A DNA stretch of 64,000 nt from [Zimmermannella] bifida NBRC 103089 (GCF_001570925.1 NZ_BCSP01000005.1:62001-126000), one strand, 5' to 3'. Positions 32,678-42,082 are shown, numbered from the stretch's first letter. The notes: generated from the sequence alone by a model not told the origin. Numbers and translations are program-made.

Positions 32678-34591
32678 ATGACTTCATCGCTTACCCACCG
32701 TAACGACCTCCGAAACGTGGCCATCGTCGCCCACGTTGACCACGGCAAGACCACCCTGGTGGATGCGATGCTCAAGCAGACGCACACATTCGGTGACCAC
32801 TCCGTTCACACCGACGAAGACCGCGTCATGGACTCGAACGACCTCGAGCGCGAAAAGGGCATTACGATCCTCGCGAAGAACACGGCCATTCGCTACGAAG
32901 GCGAACACGCGAGCGATGGTCCGATCACCATCAACGTGGTCGACACCCCGGGTCACGCCGACTTCGGTGGCGAGGTTGAGCGTGCGCTCTCGATGGTTGA
33001 CGGTGTGGTTCTGCTCGTTGACTCTTCGGAGGGCCCGCTGCCGCAGACTCGCTTCGTGCTTCGCAAGGCACTCGAAGCGCTGCTGCCGGTCATCCTGCTT
33101 GTAAACAAGACCGACCGCCCTGACGCTCGCATCGACGAGGTCGTTGGTGAAGCCCACGACCTGCTGCTCGGCCTGGCAAGTGACCTGTCGGATGACGTTC
33201 CTGACCTCGACGTCGACTCGATCCTCGACCTGCCGGTGCTGTACGCATCCGGTCGTGCCGGTGCCGCGTCGACCAACAAGCCTGCCAACGGCGAGCTGCC
33301 CGACAATGACAACCTCGAGCCGCTGTTCCAGGCCATCCTCGAGAACATCCCGGCGCCCAAGTACGAGGCCGACGCTCCGCTGCAGGCGCACGTCACCAAC
33401 CTTGACTCGTCGCCGTTCCTCGGTCGTCTCGCGCTGCTGCGCGTCCACAACGGCGTTCTGAAGAAGGGTGAAACGGTTGCTTGGGTACACGAAGGTGAAA
33501 CCCGCACCGTGCGTATTACCGAGCTGCTCGAAACGAAGGGTCTCGAACGCGTACCGACCGACTCGGCCGGCCCCGGTGACATCGTGGCAATTGCCGGTAT
33601 CGAAGACATCACCATTGGTGACACGATTGCCGACCTTAACGACGTGCGCCCACTGCCACAGATCAAGATTGATGACCCGGCCATCTCGATGACCATCGGT
33701 ACCAACACTTCGCCGCTCGTGGGCAAGGTCAAGGGCCACAAGCTCACCGCACGCATGCTGAAGGATCGTCTCGACCGCGAACTGGTCGGTAACGTGTCGA
33801 TTCGCGTACTCGACATCGGCCGCCCAGACGCCTGGGAAGTACAAGGCCGTGGTGAGCTGCAGCTCGCAATTCTGATTGAGAACATGCGCCGCGAGGGCTT
33901 CGAGCTCACCGCCGGTAAGCCGCAGGTGGTTACCAAGGAAATCGACGGCAAGAAGCACGAGCCGTTCGAGCACGCCACGATTGACGTGCCCGAGGAATTC
34001 CTTGGCGCGATTACGCAGCTGATGGCGAACCGCAAGGGACGCATGGACAGCATGGAAAACCACGGCTCCGGCTGGGTTCGCATGGAGTTCACTATTCCGG
34101 CCCGAGGCCTGATTGGTTTCCGCAGCGAGTTCATGACCCTCACCCGCGGTACCGGTATCGTCAACTCGATTGCGGCTGGCTACCAGCCGTGGGCCGGCAT
34201 GATCACGACTCGTACGAACGGCTCGATTGTGGCCGACCGTGCCGGTGTGGCAACGCCGTACGCCATGATGGCGCTGCAGGAACGCATGACGTTCTTCGTC
34301 GACCCAACCGATGAGGTCTACGAGGGCATGGTCGTTGGCGAGAACTCGCGTGCCGATGACATGGACGTGAACATCACCAAGGAAAAGAAGCTCACCAACA
34401 TGCGTTCGGCAAGTGCCGACGAGCTTGAGCGACTTACGCCACCGCGTCAGCTCACGCTGGAAGAATCACTCGAATTTGCCCGCGACGACGAGTGCGTTGA
34501 GGTTACGCCCGAGAAGATCCGCATCCGCAAGATCGAACTCGACTCGAACCTGCGCGCCCGCGCAACCGCTCGCGCAAAGCGTGGCGAATAG
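32678..34591 (+). CDS. typA: Translational GTPase TypA/BipA
   Basis: The 637-residue protein starts at ATG 32678. The G domain has AHVDHGKTTLVDAML (G1, 18-32), LEREKGITI (G2), DTPGHADFGGEVERALSM (G3), and NKTDRPDAR (G4). Domains II and III follow, with the TypA-specific C-terminus containing GRMDSMENHGSGWVRMEFTI and SRADDMDVNITKEKKLTNMR. It binds ribosomes and helps 50S assembly under stress. The length is slightly greater than in E. coli because of an insert near residues 205-225. The next gene follows within nine bases. Confidence 0.96.
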   Translation: MTSSLTHRNDLRNVAIVAHVDHGKTTLVDAMLKQTHTFGDHSVHTDEDRVMDSNDLEREKGITILAKNTAIRYEGEHASDGPITINVVDTPGHADFGGEVERALSMVDGVVLLVDSSEGPLPQTRFVLRKALEALLPVILLVNKTDRPDARIDEVVGEAHDLLLGLASDLSDDVPDLDVDSILDLPVLYASGRAGAASTNKPANGELPDNDNLEPLFQAILENIPAPKYEADAPLQAHVTNLDSSPFLGRLALLRVHNGVLKKGETVAWVHEGETRTVRITELLETKGLERVPTDSAGPGDIVAIAGIEDITIGDTIADLNDVRPLPQIKIDDPAISMTIGTNTSPLVGKVKGHKLTARMLKDRLDRELVGNVSIRVLDIGRPDAWEVQGRGELQLAILIENMRREGFELTAGKPQVVTKEIDGKKHEPFEHATIDVPEEFLGAITQLMANRKGRMDSMENHGSGWVRMEFTIPARGLIGFRSEFMTLTRGTGIVNSIAAGYQPWAGMITTRTNGSIVADRAGVATPYAMMALQERMTFFVDPTDEVYEGMVVGENSRADDMDVNITKEKKLTNMRSASADELERLTPPRQLTLEESLEFARDDECVEVTPEKIRIRKIELDSNLRARATARAKRGE

Positions 34592-34635
34592 GCGGTTTCT
34601 TGCGAACGCAACACCACAACAGCGATGGTCAGGTA

Positions 34636-35184
34636 GTGAACCGGATGCGGATGCATCGGTTCGGTGAACGCCTGGCCGTCGCCGTGTCGTACGGTGCCTT
34701 CGGTGTGCTCGCCGGTTCGTTGGGAACGGCGATGCACCGAGCACGCGTGCTTGCGGGGGAGACGTACCTCTGGTTTGGCGTCATTGCGGCGCTGCTTGCC
34801 GTGACGCTCACGGCTTTTGGCCTGCGCTGGTACCTGCGCGATCGCCTGACGAACGTGGCATTTGCTGCCGGTGTGTTGATTGCGGTGCAGCTTCTGGCGA
34901 TGCCAGGAATCGGCGCATCGATCGTGATTCCCGCCGACCCAGCCGGTGGCCTTGGTGTCGGTGAAGTCTGGAGTTTCGCCGCCCCGGTTATCGCCTTCCT
35001 GCCAGCAATTTGGCCGGATTTGCGTGCGGCTCGCGCGGAGGGCGAAGCAAGAGCGGCACGTGCGCGGTACGCTATCCATCAGCAGGAGGCACAGACCTCT
35101 ACTGGTGCTGCCGCTGCATCCCCGCAGCCGCAGACGGCACCAGACCCCGTTTTGTCAACGATCCCTGAGGAGGACCGCTCATGA
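34636..35184 (+). CDS. Small integral membrane protein (DUF6113-like)
   Basis: I favour GTG 34636 as start (182 residues); TTG 34600 and ATG 34645 are alternatives. Four or so apolar helices cover residues 15-130: [20 protein letters not shown] with H-R just after, [40 protein letters not shown], and [16 protein letters not shown] short charged helix and a Ser/Ala/Pro tail follow. The G-x-x-x-H-R pattern and the place between typA and fdxA match the conserved actinobacterial DUF6113 gene. The stop overlaps fdxA (ATGA at 35181), so the two are translationally coupled. Confidence 0.7.
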   Translation: MNRMRMHRFGERLAVAVSYGAFGVLAGSLGTAMHRARVLAGETYLWFGVIAALLAVTLTAFGLRWYLRDRLTNVAFAAGVLIAVQLLAMPGIGASIVIPADPAGGLGVGEVWSFAAPVIAFLPAIWPDLRAARAEGEARAARARYAIHQQEAQTSTGAAAASPQPQTAPDPVLSTIPEEDRS

Positions 35185-35501
35185 CCTACGTCATCGCTCT
35201 GCCTTGCGTCGACCTTAAGGACCGCGCGTGCGTAGACGAGTGCCCCGTGGACTGCATCTACGAGGGTGAGCGGATGCTCTACATCCACCCCGACGAGTGC
35301 GTCGACTGCGGTGCGTGTGAACCGGTTTGCCCCGTCGAAGCGATCTACTACGAAGACGACCTGCCCGAAGAGTGGGCCGACTATTACCAGGCCAACGTCG
35401 ATTTCTTCGAAGAAATTGGTTCACCTGGCGGTGCCGCAAAGCTCGGTGTGCAGCCATTCGACCACCCGCTTATTAGCGCACTTCCGCCACAGGGCGAATA
35501 G
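35181..35501 (+). CDS. fdxA: Seven-iron ferredoxin FdxA
   Basis: The 106-residue acidic protein has C9-x7-C17-x3-C21-P for the [3Fe-4S] site and C40-x2-C43-x2-C46-x3-C50-P for the [4Fe-4S] site. Then comes the family tail [20 protein letters not shown]. It is a soluble low-potential electron carrier of actinobacteria. Overlap with the gene upstream suggests coupled translation. A perfect-stem terminator follows, and the next gene is citrate synthase; I recall dapC following fdxA in many relatives, and it is absent here. Confidence 0.96.
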   Translation: MTYVIALPCVDLKDRACVDECPVDCIYEGERMLYIHPDECVDCGACEPVCPVEAIYYEDDLPEEWADYYQANVDFFEEIGSPGGAAKLGVQPFDHPLISALPPQGE

Positions 35502-35513
35502 GCAGAGAAATGC

Positions 35514-35549
35514 AATAAACGGCTGCAGCGAATTCTGCGGCCGTTTATT
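35514..35549 (+). terminator. Intrinsic terminator after fdxA
   Basis: AATAAACGGCTGCAG (35514-35528) pairs with CTGCGGCCGTTTATT (35535-35549), 15 bp with one wobble, six-base loop, then GGTTGTG. The start is 12 bases after the fdxA stop. Confidence 0.8.
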
Positions 35550-35717
35550 GGTTGTGCGGTAATGAACGCGTTGCCGCGATTGTAGTGAACGTCAATCACT
35601 CGGTGAATGCATTGTGGTTCACCGGTACACCAGGAATCAGGGGTTAGGCTTGGTGAGGTTGTTCGGGCATTGAGGCCCGTCCAAACTCGAGTCCATGGCT
35701 TGCCAAAAGGAGGATCA

Positions 35718-37067
35718 GTGAGCGAATCAACTCACTCACACAAGGACGCACCGCCAGTTGCGACGCTGACCTACCCGGAGATGGATGGACATGCAGGCGG
35801 CTCCGTAGATCTGCCGATCTTGTCGTCGACCGAAGGCAAGCGTGCCATTGACACCTCTGGCCTGCTCAAGCAGACCGGCCTGACCGCGCTCGACTACGGC
35901 TACGTCAACACGTCATCGACCCAATCGTGGATTACCTACATCAACGGTGATGAGGGCATTCTGCGGTACCGCGGTTACCCGATCGAAGAACTCGCCGCAC
36001 GCTCGACGTTCCTTGAAGTAGCGTTCTTGCTCATTTACGGTGAGCTGCCAACAAAGGAACAGTACGAAGCATTTGAGCAGCGCGTCACCCGGCACACGCT
36101 GCTGCACGAAGACATTAAGCTGCTGTTTGAGGCGCTGCCGTTCACGGCGCACCCAATGTCGGTGCTGTCGAGTGCCGTCGCGGCGCTGGCAACGTACTAT
36201 GAAGACTCGCTTGATGTCCACGATCCCGAATCGGTAGAAATCAACACGATTCGCCTGCTCGCGAAGATTCCGGTCATCGCCGCCTATGCGCACAAGAAGT
36301 CGATTGGCCAGGCCTTCCTATACCCCGACAACTCGCTGAGCTTCGTCGACAACTTCCTTAAGCTCAACTTCGGCAACTACGCCGAGCCGTACGAGGTTAA
36401 CCCGGTGCTCTCGCGCGCCCTGGACCGCCTGCTGATTCTGCACGCTGACCACGAACAGAACGCATCCACCTCAACGGTGCGTTTGGTTGGTTCGACCGAA
36501 GCGAACATTTACGCATCGATCTCGGCCGGTATCTCGGCGCTCTACGGTCCGCTGCACGGTGGTGCTAACGAGGCCGTGCTCACGATGCTTGCCGACATCC
36601 GTGACTCTGGTGACGGTGTGGCCCGCTTTGTTGAGCGTGTCAAGAACAAGGAAGACGGCGTACGCCTGATGGGCTTCGGCCACCGCGTGTACAAGAGCTA
36701 CGACCCACGCGCGAAAATCGTCAAGCAGTCGGCAGATGAGGTACTCGGCGCCCTCGGCGTGCACGACCCGCTGCTCGAGATCGCCCTCGAACTCGAACAG
36801 ACGGCGCTGAACGACGAATACTTCCAATCGCGTCGCCTGTACCCGAACGTCGATTTCTACACCGGCATCATCTATAAGGCCATGGGCTTCCCAACCCGCA
36901 TGTTCACCCCGCTCTTTGCAATTGGGCGACTGCCGGGCTGGATTGCGCAGTGGCGGGAACAGAACATCGACCCTCGCTCGAAGCTCGGACGTCCGCAGCA
37001 ACTGTACCGGGGTAGTGGGGAACGTCACTATCCGGACGGCCGCGAGTTCATTACGAACGTCCGCTAG
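35718..37067 (+). CDS. gltA: Citrate synthase
   Basis: GTG 35718 follows AAAGGAGG by six bases and gives 449 residues, type II size. It has GILRYRGYPIEELAARSTFL, the active-site histidines in the NASTSTVR context and in GPLHGGANEAV, and GFGHRVYKSYDPRA with the citrate-binding His and Arg. The catalytic Asp lies in PNVDFYTGIIYKAMG. It condenses acetyl-CoA with oxaloacetate at the entry of the TCA cycle. It is monocistronic, with a strong terminator. The long upstream region (35550-35717) carries the promoter. Confidence 0.96.
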   Translation: MSESTHSHKDAPPVATLTYPEMDGHAGGSVDLPILSSTEGKRAIDTSGLLKQTGLTALDYGYVNTSSTQSWITYINGDEGILRYRGYPIEELAARSTFLEVAFLLIYGELPTKEQYEAFEQRVTRHTLLHEDIKLLFEALPFTAHPMSVLSSAVAALATYYEDSLDVHDPESVEINTIRLLAKIPVIAAYAHKKSIGQAFLYPDNSLSFVDNFLKLNFGNYAEPYEVNPVLSRALDRLLILHADHEQNASTSTVRLVGSTEANIYASISAGISALYGPLHGGANEAVLTMLADIRDSGDGVARFVERVKNKEDGVRLMGFGHRVYKSYDPRAKIVKQSADEVLGALGVHDPLLEIALELEQTALNDEYFQSRRLYPNVDFYTGIIYKAMGFPTRMFTPLFAIGRLPGWIAQWREQNIDPRSKLGRPQQLYRGSGERHYPDGREFITNVR

Positions 37068-37078
37068 TCAGTGGTGCC

Positions 37079-37110
37079 AAGGGATGCAGCGTTACGTCGC
37101 TGCATCCCTT
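37079..37110 (+). terminator. Intrinsic terminator after gltA
   Basis: AAGGGATGCAGCG (37079-37091) and CGCTGCATCCCTT (37098-37110) form a perfect 13-bp stem with a six-base loop, followed by TAGACTT. Confidence 0.85.
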
Positions 37111-37257
37111 TAGACTTGCACCCATGTGCCAATTCTTGTTCAGCGGATTGACGACATCCATCGACCGCGGCAATCGCGTTACGGGATTGTTCGGGTCCAC
37201 GCGTACCCAGCCTGGCGAACGGCGGAACGCACCGTTGCCGAACGAGGGGACGGTCGC

Positions 37258-38559
37258 GTGATCAGCAAACTGATCAAGAAGCCCATGCCGCAGGGACTGC
37301 CGGAGCGCTACGAGCATCCATCGGTCAACCGCGGCGAGGTACACATCACGCGCAACGTCGCATCCAATTGGTTCTCGCAACGCTGGCTGCGATTGCACCC
37401 AATGGTGCAGGTGTTCCTGATCTACCTGATCAGCCGCGTTGTCACCTCGTTGATCATGCTGACGTACGCGTCGAAGCAAGAAGTCACGTGGCAGACGCCG
37501 ACGGCGCAGCCCGGATTCTTCGAGTTCGCCAACCTGTGGGATGCTGCCTGGTATCGGCACATTGCTAATGACCTGTATCCGACGCAGTTGCCGGAACAAC
37601 AGGGACTCGTCACCGAGAATGCTTGGGCCTTTATGCCGCTGTTCCCGCTCATGGTGCGCGGGATCATGGCGATTTCCGGCCTGCCATTTGAAGTCATCAC
37701 CGTTTGCATTTCGCTCATCGCCGGATTCGGCTGTGCATACGGGCTGTACCAACTGCTGATCAAGTTCACCAACCACAACACGGCGATGTTCTCGGTCGTG
37801 CTGCTGTGTGTTGGGCCCATCTCTCCGATCTTCCAAGTTGGCTACGCCGAAGCGCTGCACTTCTGGATGCTGACGGCACTGCTGCGGCTCATGGTCGCCC
37901 GTCAGTGGTACACGATGCTGCCGTTGATTTTCATCGCCTCGTTCACCAGACCTACGGGCCTCGCGTGGGCATTCACGCTGGCGCTCTATATCGGCTACCG
38001 GTACTGGAACTGCTACTGGAAGGAACGCGAAGCGTTCCACATGCGTGAGCAACGGGCCGTGTGGGTGGCGGCGATCTTCTCCGGCATCATGGGGCTCGCC
38101 TGGCTCATCATCGCGGGAATCGTCACTGGACACCCGCGCGCGTACCTCGAGACCGAGTATGCGTGGCGTCGCCATTACACCGGTGACAAAGAGACGCTGC
38201 CCTTTACCCCGTGGTTCCACGGCGCAGACTTTTGGTTTGGGCAACCGGTCGGCACCATCGTGGTGCTGGTTATCCTGGTTGGCGTCGCGCTCTGGTTGAG
38301 CTCGCGCGTGCTGCACCGGTTCGGCATTGAAATTCGGCTGTGGGCCATCGCCTATTTCTCCTACATCTTCGCGGTGTTCTTCCCGCAATCGTCTACCTTC
38401 CGCATGATCATGCCCATGTTCCCGGCCATTGTGGCGCCGCTCGCGCTACCACGGTCGCCCGTCTATCGCGTCTGCGCAATAATCTGTTCAGTGCTCGCGC
38501 AGGTCGTTTGGATTCACTGGATGTGGTTCGTGATCGGCCGCGACTGGACCCCGCCGTAA
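37258..38559 (+). CDS. PIG-V-like membrane mannosyltransferase
   Basis: I begin at GTG 37258, seven to nine bases after GAGGGG, giving 433 residues with about ten transmembrane helices. The family markers are ANLWDAAWYRHIANDLYP (the catalytic Asp of GT-C enzymes, about 102-119), ENAWAFMPLFPLMVR, and VGYAEALHFWMLTALLR. FTRPTGLAWAFTLALYI follows, with a conserved Arg-Pro-Thr-Gly. This matches GPI mannosyltransferase II/PIG-V-like proteins used by actinobacteria for lipid-linked mannose transfer in the cell envelope. The acceptor is not evident. No other envelope gene is adjacent. Confidence 0.85.
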   Translation: MISKLIKKPMPQGLPERYEHPSVNRGEVHITRNVASNWFSQRWLRLHPMVQVFLIYLISRVVTSLIMLTYASKQEVTWQTPTAQPGFFEFANLWDAAWYRHIANDLYPTQLPEQQGLVTENAWAFMPLFPLMVRGIMAISGLPFEVITVCISLIAGFGCAYGLYQLLIKFTNHNTAMFSVVLLCVGPISPIFQVGYAEALHFWMLTALLRLMVARQWYTMLPLIFIASFTRPTGLAWAFTLALYIGYRYWNCYWKEREAFHMREQRAVWVAAIFSGIMGLAWLIIAGIVTGHPRAYLETEYAWRRHYTGDKETLPFTPWFHGADFWFGQPVGTIVVLVILVGVALWLSSRVLHRFGIEIRLWAIAYFSYIFAVFFPQSSTFRMIMPMFPAIVAPLALPRSPVYRVCAIICSVLAQVVWIHWMWFVIGRDWTPP

Positions 38560-38723
38560 ACCGAACCCAGTTCACCTGGCAGCACCACTGCATCCGAGCC
38601 TCGTACTCAGGCGGTTGTCTGACGCAACCGTCACGACGCAATTGTCGAAATTGCACAAGAAACCTCGGAAACACGCAGCGGTGCTGCGTCTTTTTCCAAC
38701 GGACCGCGAACTACGCTTGCAGA

Positions 38724-40562
38724 ATGAATGACGACAATGCGGTAGGCACTGACGGTCAGCTGGCCGGTAACGGTGTTGAGCAGGATGCAGCAGGTTCGGA
38801 TACGGCGCGCTATCGACAGGCGCGTGATCTGCTTCAGGCATGTTCGCACGACACCGAAACCGCGCATCGCACGTTCACCTGGCCCGTGGTGAGTGACCAG
38901 TTCAACTGGGCACACGACTGGTTTGACGCGATTGCCGAAGGCAATGACCGCACGGCGCTGTGGATCGTCGAAGATGACGGTAGCGAGGCGAAGTACAGCT
39001 TTGATGCGCTTCGTCGACGCTCGAACCAGGTGGGCCGCTGGCTGCAAGAACTCGGGGTGAAACCCGGGGATGGCGTCATGCTGATGCTCGCAAACCGCGT
39101 CGAGCTCTGGGAGAGCATGCTCGCGGTGATGAAAATCGGTGCGGTGATGCTGCCAACAGCCGTGGTGCTCGGCGCTGCTGAGCTTGAAGATCGAATCGAG
39201 CGCGGTGGCGTCAACTGGGTCATTACCGACGAAGCCGATGCCGAAAAATTTGACTGGTTCCCGGGCGACTTTCGCGTCATTTCGGTCAGCGGTGCTCGCG
39301 GCGCCGAGCGCGTCGCCATCGGTATCGCCAACGACTACGACCTGAACCGGCCGCGCATCGATTACCGCGACGCACGTGAACAGAGCGATGCCCCAGTTGC
39401 ACGTAGCCGGGGTGGAGACGATCCCGCAATTGCGTACTTCACCTCGGGTACGACTTCGAAACCAAAGATTGTCATCCACTCCCACCGTTCGTACCCGGTC
39501 GGACACCTCTCGACCATGTACTGGATTGGGGTCAAACCGGGGGACACGCACATGGTGATCTCATCGCCCGGATGGGGAAAGCACGCCTGGAGCGCGTTCT
39601 TTGCGCCCTGGATCGCCGAAGCGACCGTATTCGTCGACAACTACGCCAAGTTTGATCCAGAGCGCCTGGTCGACCGTCTCACAACGGCCGGAGTAACAAC
39701 GTTCTGCGCGCCGCCGACTGTTTGGCGCATGCTCATCAAGCACCGGCCAACAGCGCGTCCGAGCAAGCTGCGCGAGATTCTATCGGCAGGTGAGCCGCTG
39801 AATCCCGAAGTTATTGCGCGCATCCGCGAATGGTGGGGACTGGAAATTCGCGACGGTTACGGCCAGACCGAACTCACCGCCAGCATCGCGAATGCCCCCG
39901 GTGACCGGGTCGTACCGGGTTCGATGGGGCGAGCCCTGCCGGGTATTCGGGTGGTGCTGGTCGATCAGCACTCCGGCGAGCGGATTGGCGATGATGTACC
40001 GCGTGCCGAAGGCGAAGTGTGTATCGACCTCAGTGATGGTGGGCCGGTCTCGATCATGTCCGGCTATGCCGACAACGAGGCCGCAACTGCCGAACGTATG
40101 GCCGGGGGAGTCTTCCATACTGGCGACGTGGCACAGCGTGATCCGTCTGGTCGCCTGACCTTTGTGGGTCGCGTTGATGACGTGTTCAAAGCCAGTGACT
40201 ACAAAGTGTCGCCCTTCGAGGTCGAATCGGCGTTGGTCGAACATCCGGCCGTGGCCGAAGCTGCGGTCGTGGGTGCGCCGGATGCGACGCGACTCAACAT
40301 CACGAAGGCCTACGTGCAACTGGCTAGTGGGTACGAGCCAACCGAAGAAGTTGCCTTTGACATTCTGCTGCACGCGCGAACAGCACTGCCACCCTATATG
40401 CGGGTGCGTCGACTCGAATTCCGAGAGCTGCCAAAGACGATCTCGGGCAAGATTCGACGCGTTGAATTGCGTGACCGCGAGCAGCAATTCGCGCGCCGTG
40501 GCGAGCGTCTCCCGCTGGAATTCCGCGAAGAGGACTTCCCTGACTTGAAGAAGCGCCGTTAG
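38724..40562 (+). CDS. AMP-forming acyl-CoA synthetase
   Basis: The 612-residue enzyme starts at ATG 38724. It has the adenylation P-loop YFTSGTTSKPKIVIHSH (about 238-254), YGQTELTA (the adenine-binding motif), TGDVAQRDPSGRLTFVGRVDD (hinge), YKVSPFEVE, and PKTISGKIRRVELR, where Lys is the catalytic acylating residue. The sequence lies closest to medium-chain/acetyl-CoA synthetase-like members (MACS). It activates a carboxylate to its CoA ester for catabolism. A perfect 17-bp hairpin follows. The first 30 residues are polar and poorly conserved in style, so the start could lie downstream. Confidence 0.9.
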   Translation: MNDDNAVGTDGQLAGNGVEQDAAGSDTARYRQARDLLQACSHDTETAHRTFTWPVVSDQFNWAHDWFDAIAEGNDRTALWIVEDDGSEAKYSFDALRRRSNQVGRWLQELGVKPGDGVMLMLANRVELWESMLAVMKIGAVMLPTAVVLGAAELEDRIERGGVNWVITDEADAEKFDWFPGDFRVISVSGARGAERVAIGIANDYDLNRPRIDYRDAREQSDAPVARSRGGDDPAIAYFTSGTTSKPKIVIHSHRSYPVGHLSTMYWIGVKPGDTHMVISSPGWGKHAWSAFFAPWIAEATVFVDNYAKFDPERLVDRLTTAGVTTFCAPPTVWRMLIKHRPTARPSKLREILSAGEPLNPEVIARIREWWGLEIRDGYGQTELTASIANAPGDRVVPGSMGRALPGIRVVLVDQHSGERIGDDVPRAEGEVCIDLSDGGPVSIMSGYADNEAATAERMAGGVFHTGDVAQRDPSGRLTFVGRVDDVFKASDYKVSPFEVESALVEHPAVAEAAVVGAPDATRLNITKAYVQLASGYEPTEEVAFDILLHARTALPPYMRVRRLEFRELPKTISGKIRRVELRDREQQFARRGERLPLEFREEDFPDLKKRR

Positions 40563-40584
40563 CGATCTGGCGTTCGTGAACGCA

Positions 40585-40623
40585 CATTGGGGCCGTACCA
40601 AGAAGTTTGGTACGGCCCCAATG
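40585..40623 (+). terminator. Perfect 17-bp terminator after the acyl-CoA synthetase
   Basis: CATTGGGGCCGTACCAA (40585-40601) is exactly complementary to TTGGTACGGCCCCAATG (40607-40623), with a five-base loop. The start is 22 bases beyond the stop codon. Confidence 0.75.
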
Positions 40624-40857
40624 CAATAGTTCGGAGGCATTAATGCGGCGCGGTTCGTTGCCGACCTACCTGCAGCGAATGCAATTCCGAGAGCCGGTTG
40701 ATTCGAATTCGTGCTATTGAGCATTGCACCAAGAACAGTTCAATCTGGCATCGCAGAGGCGGTTGGAACAATGTTCAACCAAATGGTCGGGAAATTTTGC
40801 AGTGCGGTCGGTAATTAGGTAGTCCGGTGTCAGGGGCTGGCGGGCACGGAAACGAAA
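40624..40857. other. Non-coding stretch between two terminators
   Basis: No gene is convincing here. A 25-codon frame at 40643-40720 has a GGAGG before its ATG but no recognisable product. A bulged palindrome, GGTTG, GAAC, AAT, GTTC, AACC, occupies 40761-40780. GC is lower than in flanking genes. Confidence 0.5.
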
Positions 40858-40891
40858 CGTGCGGACGACCGAAACCCCGGCCATCCGCACG
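40858..40891 (-). terminator. Terminator downstream of sodA
   Basis: CGTGCGGA (40858-40865) pairs with TCCGCACG (40884-40891). Reading on the minus strand it ends in TTTCGTTTCC. It lies 18 bases after the sodA stop. Confidence 0.7.
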
Positions 40892-40909
40892 AAACGGTAC
40901 TGCGCGCGA

Positions 40910-41512
40910 CTACTTGGCAGCTACCGCTGCGTCGAGACGCTCGCCAACATTCTTCCAGTTGACGATGTTCCAGAAGGCCTTGACGTAGTCAGGCTTGACG
41001 TTCTGGTAGTCGAGGTAGAAGGCGTGCTCCCACATGTCGAGCATGAGTAGCGGGGTGACGCCGAACGGCACGTTGCCCTGCTGGTCGAAGAGCTGGAAAG
41101 TCGAAACGTTGCCGGTCACGTTGTCGCGACCGAGCACTGCCCAGCCCGAGCCCTGGATGCCCAGAGCCGCTGCGGTGAACTGTGCCTGGAACTTGTCGAG
41201 GCCACCGAACTCGTTGTCGAGCAGGTCCTTGATCGAACCGGTTGGCTCCTCGAAGTCAGGGGTGAGGTTGGTCCAGAAGATCGAGTGGTTGTTGACACCA
41301 CCGGCGTTGAACGCGAGGTCCTTCTCGAGGCGGTTGATGTTGCTGAAGTCGCCGGCCTCGCGAGCTGCAGCGAGCTGCTCAAGGGCAGCGTTTGCGCCCT
41401 TAACGTAGGTTGCGTGGTGCTTCGAGTGGTGAAGCTCCATGATCTTGGCCGAAATGTGCGGCTCAAGAGCGCTGTAGTCGTAGGGAAGATCAGGAAGGCT
41501 GAACTCTGCCAT
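40910..41512 (-). CDS. sodA: Superoxide dismutase, Mn/Fe type
   Basis: The ATG at 41512 gives 200 residues; an earlier ATG adds six. The Fe/Mn-SOD motifs appear in order: MELHHSKHHATYV, NAGGVNNHSIFW, GIQGSGWAVLGRD, and DMWEHAFYLDYQNVKPDYVK with the Asp and His metal ligands. A Gln in the GIQGSGW loop favours the manganese or cambialistic type. It disproportionates superoxide in the cytoplasm. It is monocistronic with its own hairpin. The gene is divergent from the DUF3117 gene. Confidence 0.95.
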   Translation of the reverse strand: MAEFSLPDLPYDYSALEPHISAKIMELHHSKHHATYVKGANAALEQLAAAREAGDFSNINRLEKDLAFNAGGVNNHSIFWTNLTPDFEEPTGSIKDLLDNEFGGLDKFQAQFTAAALGIQGSGWAVLGRDNVTGNVSTFQLFDQQGNVPFGVTPLLMLDMWEHAFYLDYQNVKPDYVKAFWNIVNWKNVGERLDAAVAAK

Positions 41513-41873
41513 GAGTGTTGGTCCTTTCATCGTGCGCGGTGACGGGGAGTGTCACAAACTGCAAACGCAGCCGAGGTCGAGCCTAACCAACCCGGTTGAG
41601 CGTTTGGGCAATGTTGTGCTGACAGTGAACCGCTGCGCGTGCTAGTCGAACGGCATACGCCTGCTGCACCGTTCACCAGACAATACGCCTGCTGCACCAT
41701 TCACCAGACAATCTGTATTGCCCGGGGTGCGGTAGGTGTCGGCCAACCCGCAGATGCCGTAACCCGGCATGAAAACATGCGCAAAATGCAATGCAACTTC
41801 CGGGGCATTGGCAGCGCATTGTCGCAAGTGCGATAATGGTTTGCAAGTATTGACCACAGGAAGGCAGAAACTC
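41513..41873. other. Intergenic region between sodA and the DUF3117 gene
   Basis: It holds the divergent promoters, a tandem 28-bp repeat (41656-41711) and an in-frame upstream extension of the DUF3117 frame with two CxxC motifs (41769-41873). I see no other gene. Confidence 0.5.
41656..41711. repeat. Tandem 28-bp direct repeat
   Basis: Two adjacent 28-bp copies (41656-41683 and 41684-41711) differ at one base, G versus A, in CACCGTTCACC / CACCATTCACC. They lie upstream of the DUF3117 gene and could be a recent slippage duplication or a protein-binding repeat. Confidence 0.9.
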
Positions 41874-42044
41874 ATGGCTGCAATGAAGCCACGCACCGGT
41901 GACGGTCCGATGGAAGCAGTTCGCGAAGGACGACTCATCATCGTTCGTGTACCGCTTGAAGGTGGTGGACGCCTGGTCGTGTCGGTTAACGACGCCGAGG
42001 CTAAGGAGCTTGCCGATGCACTGAACGGTGCCGTAGCTAGCTAG
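41874..42044 (+). CDS. DUF3117 family small protein
   Basis: This 56-residue protein from ATG 41874 (AGGAAGG before it) is the near-invariant actinobacterial DUF3117 protein: MAAMKPRTGDGPMEAVREGR, then LIIVRVPLEGGGRLVVSVND and AEAKELADALNGAVAS. The function is unknown, and the conservation suggests a core role. The open frame continues upstream to 41769 and would add an N-terminal C-x2-C...C-x2-C segment. The normal start is far better supported. A T-rich terminator follows. Confidence 0.93.
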   Translation: MAAMKPRTGDGPMEAVREGRLIIVRVPLEGGGRLVVSVNDAEAKELADALNGAVAS

Positions 42045-42082
42045 ACAAATGACGATCCGCCGAGAAGGTTGTGGCGGATGCA

